Assembly (NCBI RefSeq): GCF_905163445.1
Contig: NC_053183.1
Location: 558,001 to 622,000 of the forward strand
Origin: Pararge aegeria
Lineage: Eukaryota > Arthropoda > Insecta > Lepidoptera > Nymphalidae
Reading direction: 5' to 3'
Length of the DNA: 64,000 bases
A program made the position numbers and the translations under genes. The notes under the pieces were generated by a model, which was given only the letters and a program-made list of their open reading frames with translations, made no database searches and was not told the origin of the DNA. Of this stretch, positions 13,100-25,300 are shown piece after piece. Positions within the stretch are counted from its first letter, which is position 1. Each line of letters opens with the position of its first letter.

Positions 13100-13450
13100 T
13101 CATCATCGTCTCTTCAACCGATTGAAGTCCACTGACAGACAGGTCCTTTGTTCTTAAAAAGAAAGAAGAAAATAACTCCTTAAGTTCTTAAATGCACGGC
13201 CGCTTGTTTCCAGCGGCTCCCAGTGACTCGTTTGATGTCGTCTGTCCACCTCGTTGACGGCCGACCAACGCTGCGTTTACCTGTGCGGGTTCGCCATTCC
13301 AGAACTTCGAAACCCAGCGTCCTTTAATTCACCGCCACTTTCCACTTCAGCTCGCGACTCGCTGGGCTATATCGGTAACTTTGGTTCTTCTACCGATCGA
13401 ATCATTTCTGATTTGATCACACATTGCTTTCTCCGTCGCCCGCTGAGAGA
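13100..13450 (-). mobile_element. LINE reverse transcriptase C-terminal fragment
   Basis: The minus strand reads VLEWRTRTGKRSVGRPSTRW, then TDDIKRVTGSRWKQAAVHLRT and a stop, the well-preserved end of an RTE-type retrotransposon polyprotein. Upstream the frame is broken. Confidence 0.8.
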
Positions 13451-13454
13451 CTGA

Positions 13455-14092
13455 GTAAATAAAATAATAAATATACTACGACAGTGACAGTGAGTATACT
13501 ACGACTGATCAATGTTTTTATGAATAACTAGCTGTTGCCCGCGACTTCGTCTGCGTTTGATTTTGTTTTTTGATGTGTGGCATTCAACTTAGTTGTAGTT
13601 CTAAAAAAATTAAAGTTATCAGTATCGCTAAGCCTTAAATGAGGGGTTTGCTGCTGTCCGCTGAGGAGTTCTGTCCTCTATCAAAGTTGTCTCGGACAAA
13701 GTTAAAAACATATTATTACCTCTATCTATAGTACAAAAATAATTATTTAAATCGGTTATTATTTGTCGGAGTTTAAGGTGTAAAATCGTCAAACTCTTTC
13801 ATCCCCTCTCCCAAAGGAACCGAGCTTAATGTCGGGATAGAATATGTGTACAAAGTTTCATGAGGATCGGACGGATAAGTAGTTTTTGCGTGAAAGCGTA
13901 ACAAACAAACTTACATTGACATTTATAATATTAGTAGGGATATACATAAATACTTATAATATGCAGATAAATACCCAGACACTTAAAAACCATTCGTGTT
14001 CATCAAACAAACATTTTCCAGTTGTGGGAATCGAACCCACGGCCTAGGACTAAGTAAGCAGGGTCGCTGCCCACTGCGTCAATCGCCCATCA
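13455..14092 (-). mobile_element. SINE family 1 copy interrupted by a Helitron
   Basis: The tail (13455-13526) and the tRNA-like head with body (13941-14092, gaatcgaacccacggc) flank the Helitron at 13527-13940. Confidence 0.85.
13527..13940 (-). mobile_element. LEP1-like Helitron, longer subfamily
   Basis: On the minus strand it starts TCCCTACTAATATTATAAAT and ends gcgggcaacagCTAGT, between a host A and T. Its body matches the copy at 24298-24622 (acgctttcacgcaaaaacta, cctcatgaaactttgtacac). Confidence 0.85.
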
Positions 14093-14576
14093 AAACAGTG
14101 AGAGTAATAAAAACAGTATATATTATAATCTTAAACAACAAAATTTTACGCATAGTCTAAGCTAAGGTATTATAGGGAAACCCCTGTTAATGGTGGACAT
14201 AAGTTGATAAATAAATAAATAAATAATTTATTTATCGGCCACAAAAACAGATATAAGTAGTTTGATCAAACTGAACGGCTCAATAATATAGCAAGTTAGC
14301 TATCGTCACGTAAATATGACATATGTAGGTAGTAGTCGGAAGCTTGCCCGTTGTCAAAGGGTCGCCGAGAGGGCGAGGGCTGTAATCTCTGGAAGCCGGC
14401 GCTCAGCACGTTTCAGTACTAACGAGCCACAGGCCCTTAATAGCGAATACTTAGTACCTCAGCACCTTATCTAATGAATATAAACATGGCCGCCAAATAA
14501 ATACATTTATCCAATAACGGTTATTATCATCATCCAGAGCCTAGTAACGTCCCTGAGCCCTCCTCTCTCATAGGTG

Positions 14577-14742
14577 CAGTGGCGAAAATGAAGAAATCTC
14601 CAGTACAAGTTATAAATACTTGAGGGTAGGCTTTTTATAACTCTTACAATGCCTATCCTTAAGTTTTTTATAACTCGTACCTACTGGATATCCACTTTAT
14701 ATCATCTGCATACCCTGTGCATACCCTCTATGCCCGCCACTG
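14577..14742. mobile_element. hAT-type MITE, copy 1
   Basis: Termini CAGTGGCG and CGCCACTG, flanked by a perfect 8-bp duplication cataggtg (14569-14576 and 14743-14750). Confidence 0.9.
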
Positions 14743-14939
14743 CATAGGTGAGTTTTAGAGCATAGACCACAGTGCTCCAATACCAGTTCGTAGCATAGAA
14801 CGACTACTGTCACAGGTAATGATAATAACCGGGAACGACGACTCAACGTGCTCTCACACGGGGGTCACCGCTAATTTCCTAACTCCGGGCTTGTATTGAA
14901 TTTTTTTTAAGAGAAAAAACAAAATATCTATAACTTTTT

Positions 14940-15015
14940 AGCTCGGCCTGGGATCCGAACCTAGGACCTAATGATCCGTAGTTAAACATGCTAACCACTA
15001 GACCATCGAGGCTCA
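14940..15015 (-). repeat. tRNA-like sequence (SINE head or tRNA pseudogene)
   Basis: The minus strand has box A-like tggtctagtggttagcatg and box B-like ggttcggatcc at tRNA spacing, but the acceptor arms do not pair, so it is not a functional tRNA. Confidence 0.5.
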
Positions 15016-16037
15016 TTCTCAAGCTCAGGCTTCTAGTTTAGTTATAAAGGTGTTCTGACATATTCTGCATCACAAACGGGAGCGAATTAGGCGTTATGCG
15101 ATATCTAGTAAAGACTTTGTTCTTGGTTTGCCTTTTCTTGTGTCCTTGTCACAACTCGCATATCTTGGTTATTTTAGTGAAAATGGAAAATGCTGTAGTA
15201 TCGAGATTCCTGATCTTTCACAACGATTAAATGATGCTGAAAACGAGCTGATTTCTTGACGGCTCTTGGTAGAAGCTGTTGTTAGAGTCACTATAAACAG
15301 ACTGAAATAAAAGTAAACCCGCCTGAAATAAATTATGTTTAAATTTTTGAGTTGCATTTACGCTCGGCCAATATCAATATCTTAATAAGTAGTGAACATA
15401 AACGGAAAACCACGCAGTATTTGGTACAGTCCAGGGAAATATCAGTCAACAGTGGCAAAAAAGAAAATAATTTAAATATCCAAACAGAAATAAATTCCGA
15501 TTCCAATTAATTTTCAGCTCATACATGCGTTTGTTCACGTGCTTTAGTAAATATTAATGAAAACCTATTGGTAGAGGGAATCAGATATTTTAATCACGAT
15601 TTAATTGCTTTCCACCGGCTATACGGGGCACGTGACCTACACACATACTGCTCGGGCCTACATATATGTCAGCGAATACCAATTAGGCTTCCATTACAGA
15701 GTTTCATGTGTGAAACTTAATACTTTAATATTTAGATTGAAGTGACATTGTGAACGATTCGGTGTGTCACGATTTGACGACCTCACTGGTGCAGCGTTCA
15801 GCGCTGTACCTTCAAATGGCAGACCCCGGGAGGGACAATTTTGGAATTTATAATTTAATTTTCTCTGTTGTGGTCTGGTTTGGGCCATGACTGGTTATAC
15901 TCGCAAAGCGATTTAGCGTTAGGATTTAGTTAGCCGGTACGATGTAGCGTAGAAACTAATAAGTGTATGGATTTAATGTTAATGCTAAACCCCCTAACAA
16001 TTTAGCCCGCTACCATCTTATACTGCCTCATCATTAA
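15016..16037. other. No gene seen
   Basis: AT-rich; the minus ORFs at 15169 and 15694 have no coding signature. A family 3 fragment lies near 15980-16037. Confidence 0.45.
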
Positions 16038-16045
16038 CCACAAGG

Positions 16046-16239
16046 CAGTGGCGTGCATAGAGGGTATACACAGGGTATGCAGATGAAGAAAATCTTCAGT
16101 ACAAGTTGTATAAAACTTAAGGATAGGCATTGATAGAGTTACAAAAAGCCTACCCTGAAGTATTTATAACTTGACTTGGAAATTTTCTTCATTTTATATC
16201 ATCTGCATACCCTGTGCATACCCTCTGTGCACGCCACTG
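16046..16239. mobile_element. hAT-type MITE, copy 2
   Basis: Termini CAGTGGCGTGCA and TGCACGCCACTG with an 8-bp duplication, ccacaagg and ccaccagg (7 of 8 match). Internal halves are partly self-complementary (agggtat...ataccct). Confidence 0.9.
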
Positions 16240-16249
16240 CCACCAGGTG

Positions 16250-19200
16250 GTGAGATTGCAGTAGCTAGCTGGCTCGTAGATAAATGACGCGATTTTATGT
16301 CGACAAATTATGATAATAGTGTTTGGATCTATCTTGGTGGCGTCATTTGCAGTTGCTCTGATTGATAAGATATACTTGAATAAAGTGATAACCTCATGGG
16401 TGGGGAGACATAGAGCCAATGCAGATCGGCTCAGAGATTGAGTAAAGGGATCCAATTTGCTGAGAGCATTACTACAAAATGTAACAGTTTTGTGCTATGA
16501 TTTCTGTGAAATAGTCGCCGACAAATGTCCCTAACATTTTCACTAATAAAACATTATCTCAATGGAAGCGTGGATTATCAGCACGAATTAATCCACGATA
16601 AAGCCAATCGCTCAGGCCGGACGCGAGTCGCGGCGAGCTGACGTGTTGATAATCGAGTAACCGCCGAGTTATTTGTGATGGTGGAAAAGGGGCCAGTTTT
16701 TCTGGTGACGGTGAGTTTTCCCACAGTTTACGCTGGGCGCACGATACTTTTAGAGTTTTTATGACTTCTTAACGTTTCTTTGATAATGAGAATGTACGAA
16801 TGAAGAAAATGATAAAGAATATACCCAATTGGCTAGTATGTCTGGCCCGGCAAGCGGTTTATTGATTTTTAAAAACAATGTACCTATTCTAAGCCCCGTA
16901 CTAGCTATTCGAAGGTAGGTGATTGATCGTGATGAAAACACATAGTATTTGGACAACACTGAATTCTGCTGAATTGATGTGTCGCAAATTTTGCATGGGT
17001 ATGACAGAAGCAGTTAAAATAACACCTACCGGAATTTTGACGTTAAATATAATTACACTGTAATAAAAACTATTGAAACATAGGGTGGTTGTACTAGCCA
17101 ATGCTGAATTCTTACATCAGAGCAGAACTCATTTAGAAACTGAAGGAATTGAACTCGAGACCTTCAACTAAAAAAGATACCTGGATTTAGAGATACTTGG
17201 AGATACTTGGATGACAATCTGCTTTCGAAGCAGATTGTCATCCAACTTGAGTATTATTTACCAAACTTCCTCCTTTTATCCTTCGTTAGGACGCAATGAA
17301 ATGATTCATGACGTCTTTCATCTCCGATGCCGAAACCGATGAAGCTCCATAAATCACCCCAATATTTGAATTCGTCTTTCATTGGGTGCTGATTTTGTTA
17401 TGATAGCTGTACATCGTTTTATCATTCTGTAGGTGATGTTGTTTAGTAGGCCTTTTTGCAATTTCCCTCGAGCGATATCAATAATTTACGATTAATGTAG
17501 TAACGTGTAGTGTAATGAATATGATACATGCCCGAGTGATGTACCGGCGATATGTGTCGATTGCTTATCGTCGCGCTATCTGCGACACGCTAGGCGATGT
17601 CTTAACACATGTGACTAATTACTAGTATATGTTATAGCCTTCAATTTAATATCGACTTATATTATATACATTTTCACCGTGCAGATTTTTCCAGCTGTCG
17701 CAGATTAAAGCAATTTTTTTTAAATGCAGCGGATATCTTTTTTGTCAAATCAGCCAAATAGGGGTGTCTACTTTCGAAGAGTTTTGTAGAAAAGAAAACA
17801 CTAACTGTTTTTATATTAATAACTATTTCTTTGCTAGGTTCCAGATTAGCAGAGTTAAAACTTGATTTGTACTGATTCAGAAATATTGACGTGGAACAAA
17901 ACAGCAAATTTTGTCGGTCCTGCCTCGTTCCTGAAGAAAACCGTATAAACGGTAACTTTGCCTTACGGTCGGGCAAAAGAGCCTAATGTAACATTCCACG
18001 GTAGCAGTCCGAGGGCGGACCAGTCCCAGTAGAGTTGGAGTAGATACCGGCCTCTCGAGTTGCGCAACCACTCGAGATATGGAGTATCTATTATGTCATT
18101 ATGATTATCAATTATGGAAGTTTGAGTAACAGCGCTCTAGGCACTAGAGACGTTACAAAGCAAGCTGTTGCGCTGCGTGCACTGCAGTGATAAGTTTGTC
18201 AGCAAATTTAAATGCTTCCATAATCAATGAATGTAATTATCACAAAAAGTCTCAGCTCAAACCGCTCCGTTGGTTTAATGATTGCATCTTGGACTAGTGT
18301 AGTACTAGATTTTATTTATTTTTTCATGTTGTAAGATATGTCACGCGCTTGATGGGCTGTTCTAGTACGCTGCTCCAACATTAACATTCTATGCTTTGCG
18401 GATGAAAATAATCAATTGATAACTCTAATGAGTGATGAAAATATATGTAGGTTTCCGTAAAGGATTTGATTGCCCAAACTTTAGAAGGGCTAGTACAGAA
18501 CTAACTAAGTAACGGGTATGGAATGTTACAATGCTTCCCAACTAGCTGGCAATCATTCAATATCGGCTTGAACACGCAATTTCGGCGAGAGTAACACAAA
18601 TCAAGCCAGCAACAATTGTAGATATTGGCTCTCCGATATTACCGTAGTGTAATTGGCAAGGGACAACCCTAGCGCGCTCGCTTTTTCCCTTGAACTTGCG
18701 CAGGACCGGATTCCGACAGTTACTGGTTAGGGCTCGGAGCTTGTAAAAAAATAATCTTAGCTACTCTTTTGTACAAATCGCATTCCTCGGCCGCGGAACG
18801 GTACTCGTGCACTTAGAGCATGCCTTGAATGGCCGAAGACATTTTTCTCCACGGAGAAAGGAAAAAAATATATTTTCTCCCCCCCTTTATCAAATCTCCG
18901 AGCATTGGCGCAAGGGAAATTGGGAATTGGGAAATAATATCCAAAAATATACTGTCTAATAATAAACGGGGGGAAAACTGCTCTTATTCCGTGTAGTCAT
19001 GGAATATCATTGTTATGTCTAGTCTAGCTCAGTAGGATTGGTAAAGGTCGAGAAGCTTATCTGGTGCGAGTGGCACTCTCCAACCGGGAATTTTACATCG
19101 CTACACTTCCTTTGCTTCAGTGATTATAGGAAGTCATAGCTTCGGTGGTAGCATTCATGTCATGATGTAGGTTCGACGATTGTGGCAAGTTCAGGATTAA

Positions 19201-19340
19201 ACAAAACTTGTGTACCGATAATATGTGTAAGAATCGAGTCCGATAGCACGTGAAGCCGAGCCGAAGATGGTACGTTCCTAAGTGCGCACGTGTGTGTGCG
19301 AGTTGGCGACGTGCTAATCTGGTGTTTGTGTGTGTCACAG
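16250..19340. other. No gene seen
   Basis: AT-rich DNA with several non-coding frames on the minus strand (16189-18071). Holds a perfect palindrome at 17207-17245 and a fragment at 18870-19000 resembling the 2175/62045 repeat. Earlier exons of the 19341-27581 gene could hide here but none was recognised. Confidence 0.4.
17207..17245. repeat. Perfect 18-bp palindrome with 3-nt loop
   Basis: Arms 17207-17224 and 17228-17245 are exact reverse complements; a 10-bp tandem duplication (agatacttgg twice, 17191-17210) overlaps the left end. Confidence 0.9.
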
Positions 19341-22300
19341 GCCGGCGAGTCGGGCATCGTGGTGCTGCGCGCCGACGCGCTGGCGGCCGACTCGGACTCG
19401 GAGGCGGAGGACGCGCGCCCGCCCTCGCCCCTCAGCGTGCGCTTCGTCAACGACAACGTGCTCATCAACGGCCGCTCGTCGCTGGCGCCGCGCCTGGCGC
19501 CCAAGGACCGCGCCGCCCGGGTGAGCCTCTAGCATTCCCCCCACCGCGACGAGAATATCGCTCCAAGATGGCCGCCACCACCAAATCGAAAAATATTCAC
19601 AACTCCCTCAATATGGGTATAAAATGAAAGCACTGTAGAGACGAAAGACTTCAACTATTAGAATGGTAAATACTATTTTGTGTCGGGGATGTTTTAAATT
19701 TTTACTTTATATAGTTAGGACTTGACGGTAGCCGATAAAAGGAGTTTCGAGGAGCGCGAAAGCTCGCCATCATAAGAATGCCAGGGCTCTAAGACATCGG
19801 GGGGAAATCAGGAGAGCCCCACCGTCTGTACCTAGTATAGAGATCACTCGCAATCGAAGAATCGGAATTGAGAATAACGGTTTGAGTAACGCTGAAACGT
19901 CTAGCAAAATCGAACTTGCCTTGTTATTTTTAAGTTTATTTTTTACGAACTTTTAGACATTGTCAGTGTGTAAAAATGTCAAGTTTCTAAAATAAAAATC
20001 TGTTTTACAGATAGCAACCCTAAAGCGGCTGTAGGTCAATTTAGCTATGACATTATGATGTTACAATACACAAATGTGACCCGTACGTCAGAGTGTGAGA
20101 TTTTCTACCTACATTTACTTTTTCGATCGCGTGAAAGGTAACTACGAATTATACGGTATGGAAAGAGCGCCACCTAGTGACAGCTCGGTTTCCCAGTATT
20201 GTAACAAGGTGTCCTTCGATTCCATATAAATCGTAGTTAACTTTTACGCGATCGAATAAGTAAACGTAGGTAGAAAATCTCTTACTATTCATTCAGAACA
20301 CCGCACAGTACTTCAACTTGCGAACGGATCGGTAATGTTCTCTCTCCCGCTACACATCCCGCCAGGCACATTGTAATATAAGGGCTGTGTTTGAAGTGGC
20401 AAGCGAGGGTTAAACCGCCCTTTACTGCGCACTCTTGACGAGTGCTCGTGCTAACGGAGCGGCGTCTCGTTCCAGCTCAAGCTCCAGTTCGACGACTCGC
20501 TGACGCGCACGTTCGAGTACCCCTCCGAGACGTCGCTGTGCGAGGAGAGCCCCTCCGCCCCCGCGCCCCCCGCCCCCGCGCCCCCCGCCCCCGCGCCCCC
20601 CTCCCCCAACGGCGAGCTGCAGCTGTCGCAGACCACCATGCTGGCGCCGCTGGCCGCCAACACGCACCTCGGTACGAGCTATTTTGTTTATTCATTTCAT
20701 TTATCCCGAAAATAATATTATAATATAATTTGAATTTATTTAGCACCAATGTCGCATATATACATAAATAAATGTATTCATATAATCTAACATGTTAATG
20801 CCCATCTTAGGCGCAGCCATTTTTAAAAAGAATTACGTGAATTACTCAGACTTAGTAGGTATGGTGTAGTATAGTATAGTGGGGAAACCAATTTTATGCT
20901 GTATAATATCAAAAAATCTGAATGAAAACATTTTCGCTAATTTCATTCACAATTTCAAAAACAACTAGAGAATTTTAAATACAGTCCAAGCAAATGGTAC
21001 ACTCGGACAGATATCGTAAATAAATAGAGCTGAGAGAATAGGTATATAAAGTGAATGAGTCACGACAAATATTCAGTTATCACTCACATGTTGACTCGGC
21101 ACGCGCAGCTACGGGGTTATCTGCACATTGTTGTGATGTACCCAATTAACAGCTATTGTTATTGAGTGTATTTCATGCGCTTTGTTTTAAAAGATTACGT
21201 GTGTATGAACACAAAAATGTTTAAGGAAATAATCATATTTAACATTCGAAGCAAAAGTAAATTATAAGTTAACATAATAAAGAGGCTACATATTAAATAG
21301 TTTTAAAATATATGACTATAATATTCTGCCAAAACGTCGGTTTAATTTAAAGTTGAGCAATATGAATTTTAACCCAGAAAATTCCATGGTTCCATGGTTT
21401 GTGAAAAACTGTCTAACACGTCGAGGAGCTATAACTACAGCGACAGTTTGCCATAACAAACTTCCTTGAAAGATTTAAACTACCTATGCCACGCGACGTT
21501 CCCCGGGATGAACAAGTCTAAATGACAAGTGTGTGATATTCTACCTACTTCGACTGATTTGACCGCGTGAAAGTTTAGCACGTTTTATATGGAATCGAAA
21601 AAGCGTCATCTAGTGACGAGTAGAGTATACTGTTTTCCAGTATGGGTATGGCGCTCTCTCGATTTCATACAAATCGTAATTTTTTTCTTTCAATACTAGA
21701 TAGTCCTTGAGTGTCTTACCTGGAAAGTAATGATCCAGTCTGAAATGGTAAGGGGCTAACCTGTTAGGGGTATGGTAATATTATACGCATACCCCTAATC
21801 GGTTTATACGCGACATCGTATTGGAATGCTAAGTCGCTTAGCAGCACGTCTTCGTCGGTAGGGTAGGGGTATCTACAGCGGAAGCCTCCACCAGACCAGA
21901 GAATGTGGAAAGTATACATTCGTGTATTGCCGCTGCTCACTTCTGCAGCAGAGAGGTCGACAAAAACTTAACTTTCACGCGATCGTCTCTGAGATTCACA
22001 GAATTAAAAAACCGTGTGAACGACTAAAATTGAAGCATCAAAAACCACTCCGCTTTAGAATGATGGTTTCTCGAACAAACGGCTAGTCACTTCATATCAT
22101 TTTGCAGTTGTCAGTAATTATTATAAATGTAATTTTCTAAGCGTTCACCATAAAATGGGAAAGAATTTGTGAGCTAGCAACATTCCGCGGGTGTAATGTC
22201 AGACGTGCGCGGGGCGTCTTCACTGTTTTGGACACAGTGTCCTGCATACGATGTAGTCTGCATGAATGTAGGTAGAAAATGACACACTAGGCAGGCCGGT

Positions 22301-25300
22301 CGCGGGCCCACACCGAGGCAGTAGCATACAATGTACATCTGGTGTCAGACGTGTTCGCGCTGTTGCCGCGCCGCCTGCTGCGCCTGGCGGGCCACGCGCG
22401 CGCGGAGGCCTTCGTGTGAGCGGTGCGTGCGCGTGTGTCCGTGTGGCTGCGAGTCGGTGCCAGCAGCGTAGGCTAGCCGCTGTGATTGCACACAACACTA
22501 CACAGTGGCGTGCACTTCATACAAGCACGAAAGCACTGCATACCCTAAAATTTATATATAACTCGTATAGGAGGAGAATTTTTTCCGTTTTATGCAATTT
22601 ACTGCTGTATGCATACCCTGGTAAGAAACCAAGTGCACGCCACTGACTCTACACGAATACAATTTACTGCTCTAATCCCAATGCTGCTATTTAAAACTGC
22701 AGTGTAATTATGGGAAGCCTAAGCTAGTGATATTCTTTCGAAGGGGTTATTGTCAGAAATATGGGGGTATTTTCAGAAATCTAAACAAGAGATATTCTTT
22801 CACACAAGGGGTTATGATTAGGAATCAAACTAGACATTGAGGAAAGGTAAATAAAAAAAACGAAAATAAAGTGGCATTATGAGAAGTCTAAATTAGTGAA
22901 GTCATTTTACACAGGGGGCATTAAGAAGTATTTTCAGGGGATGTCCTTTTACAAGCAGATTTTTGTGAGAAACTTAAACTAGTGGCATTCTTTTACACAG
23001 TGTTTCTGTCAATTTAATCAGGCAATTAGTTAACACTTACGTTATGCGTGTACGTGTTTTATTTTAAATGCCACATAAAATATAATTAATCTTTCTTACC
23101 TAAACAATTGAGAAAAGTATACGTTAATTTATTATGCAAGCTCACTCATTCGCCGGCAATCGTGAATAAGCCTGCTATCTCGGGACGCCCGCTCCGCGCT
23201 ATCTGGCACGTGCGTCTTATGTTGGCTGCGTAATGCGCGAGACAAATGGTTACACATGTAAACAACGCCGTTGGTCGCTGAGCACGCATGACGTATGTGA
23301 CGTCACATTGTCGCGTTAACAGAGTGGCGACGACTGACAGACGCTGACCAATCAGCTGCCGTACTGTGGTAGAGCTTGTTTATTTCGGCCGCCAACAGCT
23401 CGTTTACCGATGTAATTACAGGCACATGATGTTTAACGCCTTCGCTTCAGAATTTCCGACACAGGGTCTCAAGTTGTAGGACGTGTTTTTTTTTAATTTA
23501 GTTCGCAAAACTGACAATCAGCAGCTTACTCTAATATAAACTATAGCACTATTTTGCATATGTATACAATTGTGACTTCTCGATGCGAACATAGCATGCA
23601 AATCCGCTGGGTACATAAGGCTGCTATAGGCAAACAGCTAAAAAAAAAAAAATTAATAATATAAAAAAATATAAATTACTAATAAAAGAAAAACGAAAAA
23701 CGATGAAGGTCTTTGCATGCCCTGTGGAATGTTACTCTGTTTATAGCCGATGGATCATCAGGTAGAATATCTGTTATATCTGTTTCGTCAAATATTACTA
23801 TACAACGTGTAAATAAAAACTGAAATAATATTTCACAGGCTTTAGTGGTACATTATGAGACTTATCTGTGAAACCGAAAACCAAATTTTTGCCACAGCCA
23901 TAGTTTTTTACTAAAAGAAATCAGATACAGCCCTAACATCACATACAAAATTAAAATCATATGACTCCTGTCCCTTTATTAGGTACGCGTAGCGTAGCGT
24001 AGATACTATGCGCGTGTCGGTCCTTTACCTGCAATAGGGTTGCCATAAGTAAACACTTAGAATGTTATATAGAAAAATTATTCCTTATGAAATATACTTA
24101 TGCATCCCTCAATATTATTTCGTAATTTACGAATTAATACACGTTGTATAAAAAAAATGTTGTCATCTTGCCACCTCTATACAATACATAAGCAAATCTA
24201 CATTAACTGCATAATACATGTTAAGTGGCCCTTTCGGGGCCTGTAATGAATGTCCCACAACTGGACCTAGGACGCTTCCCCCATAGAAAAGAAGCACTTA
24301 ATATCCTTACTTGATATCATAAATGTGAATGTAAGTTTCTTTGTTACGCTTTCACGCAAAAACTACTGAACAGATCCTCATGAAACTTTGTACACATATT
24401 CCTGAAGGTATTAGAAGTAATATAGGATGCATTTTATCCCGAAATTAGCAGTTCTTTTGGGAGAGGGGACGAAAATCAAATGATAACCGATTTAAATAAT
24501 TACTTACTTACTTTTTTATATAAGAATACACAACTTAAAAATTTCTGTAGAATTACACCTAAATTGAATGCCACGTGTCTTTCGAAAAACAAACGCAGAC
24601 GAATTCGTGGGCAACAGCTAGTTAATAATAAGTTGTTCTCTTTTTCCTTCTTCTTAGTATGCTTCAGTAGTGATTAGTCGACAAGGAATCGTACACACGT
24701 GATATTCCTTCCGTCTTAATAGAGTGCTAATTTTCAAATTGTGTTTATTCGTGGGTAAAAGAGTGTTGTCTTGTTTACTTAACTTACACTTTAGGCTCAA
24801 CTGTAAACAAAACTATGCTTGTCCCAGCACTCGAAGCTATGTAAGCTAAGATTGTTGAAATATAATAACAGCGGACGAACCAGCCACTTTTGACCGTGTA
24901 CATTTCACAGCAGTTTCATCTCCCACGTCTTACACAATTATGTACTAATATGCATTTCGCGAGCCCGCTTCAAGTTATGAGGCAAAAATCTAGAAGAATT
25001 GTTACAGATATCAAGTGTCAAATATCCTTTAGACTCGTTTGTTGGTTGTTTTTTTTTTAAATAAATCGTATCGTAAAATAATATAATCATAAAAGAAGTA
25101 AATATGTACGGCCCAGAGTTGTCATGACGGCATAAGAGAGCGTCGTGCCGTTAGCCGTGACGGCACACGAGTTGTAGATGTTTCATATCAAAGGCAAAAA
25201 AGTAGAGGTGGTAGATGAGGCTGTTGTGGAGACAAAGGTGGCTGAAAGCGCCGCTGTCTGTGAGCGTGTTCTGACGTGCGTGTTGTGTGCAGCGTCGGCG

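Noticed and set aside
19250..19627. 125-codon plus-strand ORF
   Set aside because: It is an out-of-frame shadow of the exon 19341-19520; its Arg/Ala-rich translation comes from GC bias.
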